From Episyrphus balteatus (taxonomy: Eukaryota > Arthropoda > Insecta > Diptera > Syrphidae): a DNA stretch of 64,000 nt. A program made the position numbers and the translations under genes. The stretch covers positions 52,280,094 to 52,344,093 of the forward strand of contig NC_079136.1 in NCBI RefSeq assembly GCF_945859705.1, written 5' to 3'. Within the stretch, counting starts at the first letter, position 1. Each line of letters starts with the position of its first letter. The notes beneath the pieces were generated by a model that saw only the letters and a program-made list of their open reading frames with translations, was not told where the DNA came from and did no database searches. This document shows, piece by piece, positions 59,449 to 64,000 of this stretch.

Positions 59449-60148
59449 TAGAGATGCGCAAAACAGTTCCAAAGCCGGAACGAACATGGAACGGTTCTTT
59501 TTTCGGTCGGAACTAGAAAATGTATCAAAAAAAGAAATAGTATGAAATTGAATATTTTTTCCTTCTAGTTCCTGGAACTAGTTCCGCGGAACTATCAAGA
59601 ATTTGAGTTTTTTTTCAGGAAAATGTATAAAAAAAAGAAATAGTATGAAATTGAATATTTTTCCCTTCTAGTTCCTGGAACTAGTTCCGGGGAACTATCA
59701 AGAATTTGAGTTTTTTTTTAGGAAAATGCACCAAAAAAAGAAATAGTATGATATTGAATATTTTTTCCTTTTAGTTCCTTGAACTAGTTCCGCGGAACTA
59801 TCAAGACATGAAACTGGAACTATTAATGTAATTCCAAGTCCATGAGCATGATTCATAAGAGTGTAGTTGTGGTTTTGCTTTGTGAATTGTTGACGCTCAA
59901 CTCGTTCGCATCCATGTGTGTTGGCTTTGGATGAGAATTCTATGACATGCGTGTGTGTATTGTGTATTTCAAACAGAGACATTTTCGCTTTCGTTTTGTT
60001 TCTTGTTCCTATTCTTCTTTCTTTCTTTTGTGTGTGGCTGTGTCGGAACGATGGAACTGTTTAAATTAATTTTGTGGAACGAGTGGAACTAGTTCCGAGT
60101 GAGGAACTAGTTCCAGGAACTATTTGGCTCCGGAACTACACATCTCTA
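59449..60148. mobile_element. 700-bp hAT element, non-autonomous
   Basis: GTTTGTAC (59441-59448) and GTTTGTAT (60149-60156) are a near-perfect 8-bp duplication. Ends TAGAGATGCGC and, inverted, TAGAGATGTGT. Words GGAACTAGTTCC recur through both arms. No transposase. It includes the 103-bp tandem repeat. Confidence 0.82.
59521..59806. repeat. 103-bp tandem repeat, 2.8 units
   Basis: Units start at about 59521, 59624 and 59727, each with AAAGAAATAGTATGA, then TTCCTTCTAGTTCCTGGAAC, then GGAACTATCAAGA. Only a few differences between units. Confidence 0.85.
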
Positions 60149-60156
60149 GTTTGTAT

Positions 60157-60562
60157 TTACTAAAACTCAAGAGTTTTATCAAAAGATTTGTCTAAATCAA
60201 GAAGATACAAAAAAAAAAAAACAGGAACAAAATTAAATAGCTCGATGAAAGAGAATTACCTGAAAATGACAACGAATACAATAAAACATAGTCGCCTATG
60301 ATCTGCATTTCATTTTTTGCGAAATTAATTGCCGAAAGTGAAATTTGGTGTTCTCCATTTCACTTATTTACATTTTCTGATCGAAATAAAATCACTTTGT
60401 TTCTGTTCGTGCAATTTGTGCTTTTTTCAATGAATTTGCAATTTTAGGACAAAATATTATCAAAATTTATATTTTTATTGTTTTGTAATATTTATTTGTT
60501 GTTAATTTAGTACAAAATACAAAAATTAAATACATAAATACTAAATATTACATATGTATATT
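60157..60562 (+). other. AT-rich sequence between two elements
   Basis: No gene or repeat recognised. Confidence 0.4.
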
Positions 60563-62010
60563 GAAAAAAAAATCATGTGTGCAATTCACACGTGGTAGAA
60601 GTGAAACCTTAAAACCTTTTTTTATTCCATCATCTTTAAATCTATTTTTTTTTATATGACATCCTATAGTAAATTTTATATCATCTGACAGCTTATTGTT
60701 TCAGCTCAAAATATTTATACCTATCGACCATGTCTATACAACATCTACGAAAAGAGCTAGAATTTTTTTAACCCAATCAGTTTTGATAAGTTGAAATTGG
60801 GCTTAATGATCTATATATCAATCAATTAATAACTAATTTATTCTTTTTCCCAACGTTTCTCCGCTTTTTCCGGCTTCATCAGTGTTTTCGTCAAAAAATC
60901 AAAACCACACCTAGAGAATTAACAGAATACATACCTGTTTGAACTATAATATCTGCGGTAATTCTAAGAAGAAATATTATTTAAAGTTCATACAATTTAT
61001 ACCAAAATTAACCTATAACTCTTGAATGCTTACCATTATATATTGTAAATTTCCTAAACACCTTGGAGTGTGTAGTTCCCCGAATTAATCTGTATAATAC
61101 GAGCCGTTATGAATGAATTCTCTTTAGACTGTTAACATTTTTCTTCGTGATTACATACTTCTATTTGAAATTAATAAAAAATTATTTAAAAACTGTAAAC
61201 ATAACATAAAAGCAATATTAATTTTTTGAAGTGAAAACTTCTTTAGTATCGTAGTGATTTGAAACAATAGTGAATAGAATAAACTATAACTGTACAAAAT
61301 TTTAATTAGTTTCATATTAAAAATTCTCAGATAACGGTGAAAAGATGTTCTTTTTCTAAACACGTTATATCTTTTGATCTAGAGCACGTACAAATTTGAT
61401 GTAAATTCTGATAATATTACCTTTCATTTAATATATCACACATAACGGTACGTTCTCTACAAGTTACACAATCTTAAATTGAAGAACTTGAAAATTACCT
61501 CAAAACACCTGTCTAGATCTGTTGCCCGGAAGTACCGTAATCTCAGTTTGAAATTTCGACATGGTTTGGCTTTAAAAATTTCTTACTTTTTTTGTAGGCA
61601 TGGTAGAAATATGATTGAAGCATCATATAAAAGGTGAAATTAAAAGCTTTCAGATGATATAAAATTTGATATACAATTTATAGGTTGTCTTTTAAAAAAA
61701 ATATATTTAATTGTGTTAGAAGAGAAAAAAGATTGATTTTATTGATTTTTTGGTGAAAAGTGATTGGTTCAACAAATTCTAACTCTTTTGGTAGATGTTC
61801 TATAGACATGGTCGATATAAATATTTTGAGCTGAAACAATAAGCTTTCAGATGATAAAAATTTACGATAGGTTGTCATAAAAAAATATGGATTTAAAGGT
61901 GATGGAATAAAAAAAAATGTAGATTTTTTCGATTTTTTTTTCTGCAAAAATATGATTTTTTAAGGTTTCAATTCTACCACGTGTGAATTCCACACATGAT
62001 TTTTTTTTAT
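60563..62010. mobile_element. 1.45-kb foldback element with long inverted ends
   Basis: CATGTGTGCAATTCACACGT (60574 on) is inverted at the right end near 61997. Pairing continues inward with gaps for roughly 230 bases (for example TCAGCTCAAAATATTTAT and GACCATGTCTATA in both arms). A diverged extra copy of part of the arm lies at 61600-61720. No ORF of note, and the outer ends are AT-rich, so exact borders are uncertain. Confidence 0.65.
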
Positions 62011-63896
62011 ATTGGAAAGGGCCCAATTCCAAAAATTACCTTAAACTCAACGACAGAATTTTTAACCGTGTACCTACCTTCTATGGAAGTGACATCGAGA
62101 AGAAAATTCGTTAAAAGAGAGAAGGGGTGAAGGTACAAAAAAAAACGGTGGAAAAAAATGTGTTTTTTTAAGTAAATTTGAAATTCAGAATTAGTAACAA
62201 AAATTTTTTTTACAAAAATGGTACCCAATTAAACATGGTAAAACTGTTTCATTTAACACAAGCATCAAGCATCCAAGAAGTCAATAAATTTTTCTAAGGT
62301 GGAAATGTGTTTTTTTTTTTTGGGAAAATAAAGAAAATCTTTGATAAGTCCCATAAGATTAAAAATGTAAATTTGCCATGGGAGTTACAAACAAAGAAGT
62401 CGATACAAATTTTCCTTGTGAAAGGATGTTTTTTTGAGGTGTAGGTAGTACGTAATAAGTAATAATAATGGTACACTATTGAAATTCAGCAATTTTGTTA
62501 CTTTTGAGATTGAAAACAAGAATCTAAGGTCTATAAAAATATCATGATTGAAAGGGTGTTTTTTTTATCGAAAAAAAAAAAATATTGGTCACCCTAATGA
62601 AATTTGGCAACAACGCCTTAATTTTTGCCCCTTTGGACGTAACCTTTGCCCCCTGGGAATCAGTACCTACTATAGATTTTGGTTCGAGGGTTTTGTGGCA
62701 GGCGTTTGTCAATGTACCCTATTTACTAATACTCAAAAGCTCAAAAAAAGCTCTTAAGCTTAAAAGATCTGTTTGAATTGTTAAGCGCGTCTAAACATTC
62801 CTATCCAAATTATATATTTATCTCATTCATTTATTTATCTCATATATTTATCTGATCATTTTTCGAAGAATTTTTTTGTTTTGTATACAAATACTTTAAT
62901 TCCTCACTGATAACGCGTGAAAACATTCAAAAGTTTTTGTACTTTCATACTCCTACTGATAATGTTGCTTCTAAGAAAAATTTCTTTCCCCTGATGATAA
63001 CTCATTTATGAAACTAAAATTAATAAAAAAAAATCACATAACGTCATTTACATTATGTATTTTTTTAAATAAATTTTGCACTTGTAACTCTGTTGCCACT
63101 TATTTTATATTATATCATTAATTTTGTTTATTTAATTAGTAACTTAAACACATGTATAACATTTTTTTAATTCATATCTTATCTTTTTGATTTTTTTGTA
63201 TAGTCTTATCTTATTGTTATAGTATAGTCTAACTATTATACCTATACTTTTTTTTCAAGACTAATTTACTATAAGTCTTGGCATCTAATATTCAATTGTT
63301 CTTCACCATTCTTTCGACATAAGTTGAAGCTGTCAAAAAATAAAAAGATCGGCTTTTCGTGTTCGATTTAGCCGACCGACACGGCAACGATTGCTGACAC
63401 ATCACGGTTAACATTCCGTAAAAAAAAAGAATTGAGCTTTATCACTGACAACGAGTTACAAGATAATGCTGCACATTGACGTGTCCAGAGTCGGAGTGCT
63501 TTATTTAGTGTTAAAGTGAAAATGTGCCTCTGTCATATTAATATTGATAGATATTCAAAAATTAAGTCACTTTGCGATAAGTTCGAAATAGCACGGTGTA
63601 AAGAAGTTGATTTCGAAAAAAATTGTTTAAAATATAAATACACCAATACAACTGTAAAAAAAAATCGGATTTTCTAGTTATTCTATTACCGGCAGCAATA
63701 CTTGATTAATTGTTGTCACAGTTGTTTGTTGGAGCCTCTTTAGTTTATAACTTTAAAGGCTTTGAAGTGGAACGGTTGTTGTCTAGACGTGAGTCGGTGT
63801 TGTTGGTTGACCTCGTATTGATTTCTTTGTTCAATTTAGTTTACAAGCAAACTAAAGTTTTTGTTAATTTTGAAATCGAAAATTTCCACAAAAGTC
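62011..63896 (+). other. Upstream region and probable 5' UTR of the last ORF
   Basis: AT-rich until about 63350. From 63360 to 63540 and 63700 to 63896 the sequence is less biased, fitting a promoter and leader for the ORF at 63897. Confidence 0.35.
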
Positions 63897-64000
63897 ATGT
63901 ACAACAACGGTAATGTCTGGGAGTCGTGTCGATTCGATCAGGACACCCAAGAATTGCTATTCTATGAAGATGGGGATCAGTTTTCGACGTATGATCCGAA
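63897..64000 (+). CDS. Start of an unidentified gene or alternative exon
   Basis: ATG at 63897 opens a frame that runs off the window: MYNNGNVWESCRFDQDTQEL, then LFYEDGDQFSTYDP. Codon use is balanced and unlike the AT-rich DNA before it, and the peptide is acidic with many aromatics, like the start of a transcription regulator. It could be a separate gene or an alternative first exon of sima starting inside its intron. Not recognised. Confidence 0.5.
   Translation, partial: MYNNGNVWESCRFDQDTQELLFYEDGDQFSTYDP

Noticed and set aside
1..64000. CRISPR arrays, operons, riboswitches or other prokaryotic features
   Set aside because: Gene structure is spliced and eukaryotic throughout; no regularly spaced direct-repeat array fits a CRISPR.

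Overview
The window looks like nuclear DNA of a higher (brachyceran) fly. It is AT-rich, the small introns are about 57-70 bp, and the proteins are clear dipteran or metazoan orthologues. Three neighbours (a JASPer/LEDGF-like PWWP gene, a MIA40 gene and the RAD51 gene spn-A), followed by a first exon resembling HIF-1alpha/sima, recall from memory the D. melanogaster 99D neighbourhood (CG7946, CG7950, CG7948, sima). The large introns, dense MITEs and several retroelement remnants suggest a genome larger than that of D. melanogaster. The species cannot be named from the sequence.

Layout. 1-6.3 kb (+): the 3' half of the glutamyl-prolyl-tRNA synthetase gene (six WHEP domains, then ProRS). Its upstream intron holds four related copies of an H/ACA-type snoRNA and a candidate internal promoter with a first exon. 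6.5-6.9 kb (-): a convergent, possibly frameshifted small gene of unknown identity. 7.6-12.2 kb (-): an 11-exon gene for an 821-residue protein with two THAP zinc fingers fused to a P-element-type transposase. The exons join without a frameshift and the likely catalytic acidic residues are present. 13.3 kb (+): a 54-codon ORF for a one-helix membrane micropeptide. 16.6-18.1 kb: six inverted-repeat elements packed end to end before the next promoter.

18.5-27 kb (+): the PWWP gene with two alternative terminal exons. One gives a LEDGF-type integrase-binding-domain protein of 549 residues, the other a shorter BESS-like form of 441 residues. Its introns carry a hAT-like element with a piggyBac-type MITE inside it, and an RTE-clade LINE fragment. 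28.2-28.9 kb: decayed coding-like sequence of unknown origin. 30.2-31.1 kb (-): RPP14 (RNase P/MRP) and MIA40/CHCHD4 (mitochondrial import), separated by 16 nt and so probably on one dicistronic mRNA.

31.7-36.9 kb: transposons nested four deep (TACTA-type MITE, then a 4.06-kb CAGG-type element, then a hAT-like element, then a hAT MITE with an 8-bp target duplication), with two further MITE copies in tandem. 37.4-38.6 kb (+): spn-A/RAD51, 340 residues. 41.46 kb (+): a first coding exon ending in GKPKEKR, as in sima. From there to 63.9 kb is one long gene-poor stretch, probably mostly intron. It holds a decayed Penelope-like element with inverted pLTRs carrying hammerhead-ribozyme cores, a 700-bp hAT element with internal tandem repeats, and a 1.45-kb foldback element. 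The window ends in an open reading frame that starts at 63,897 and runs off the edge.

What works together: ProRS activity, RNase P (RPP14) and the snoRNAs belong to translation and RNA maturation; RPP14 and MIA40 are physically coupled; the remaining genes act in chromatin (JASPer), recombination (RAD51) and hypoxia response (sima). All exon joins were made by eye from splice signals and reading phase.
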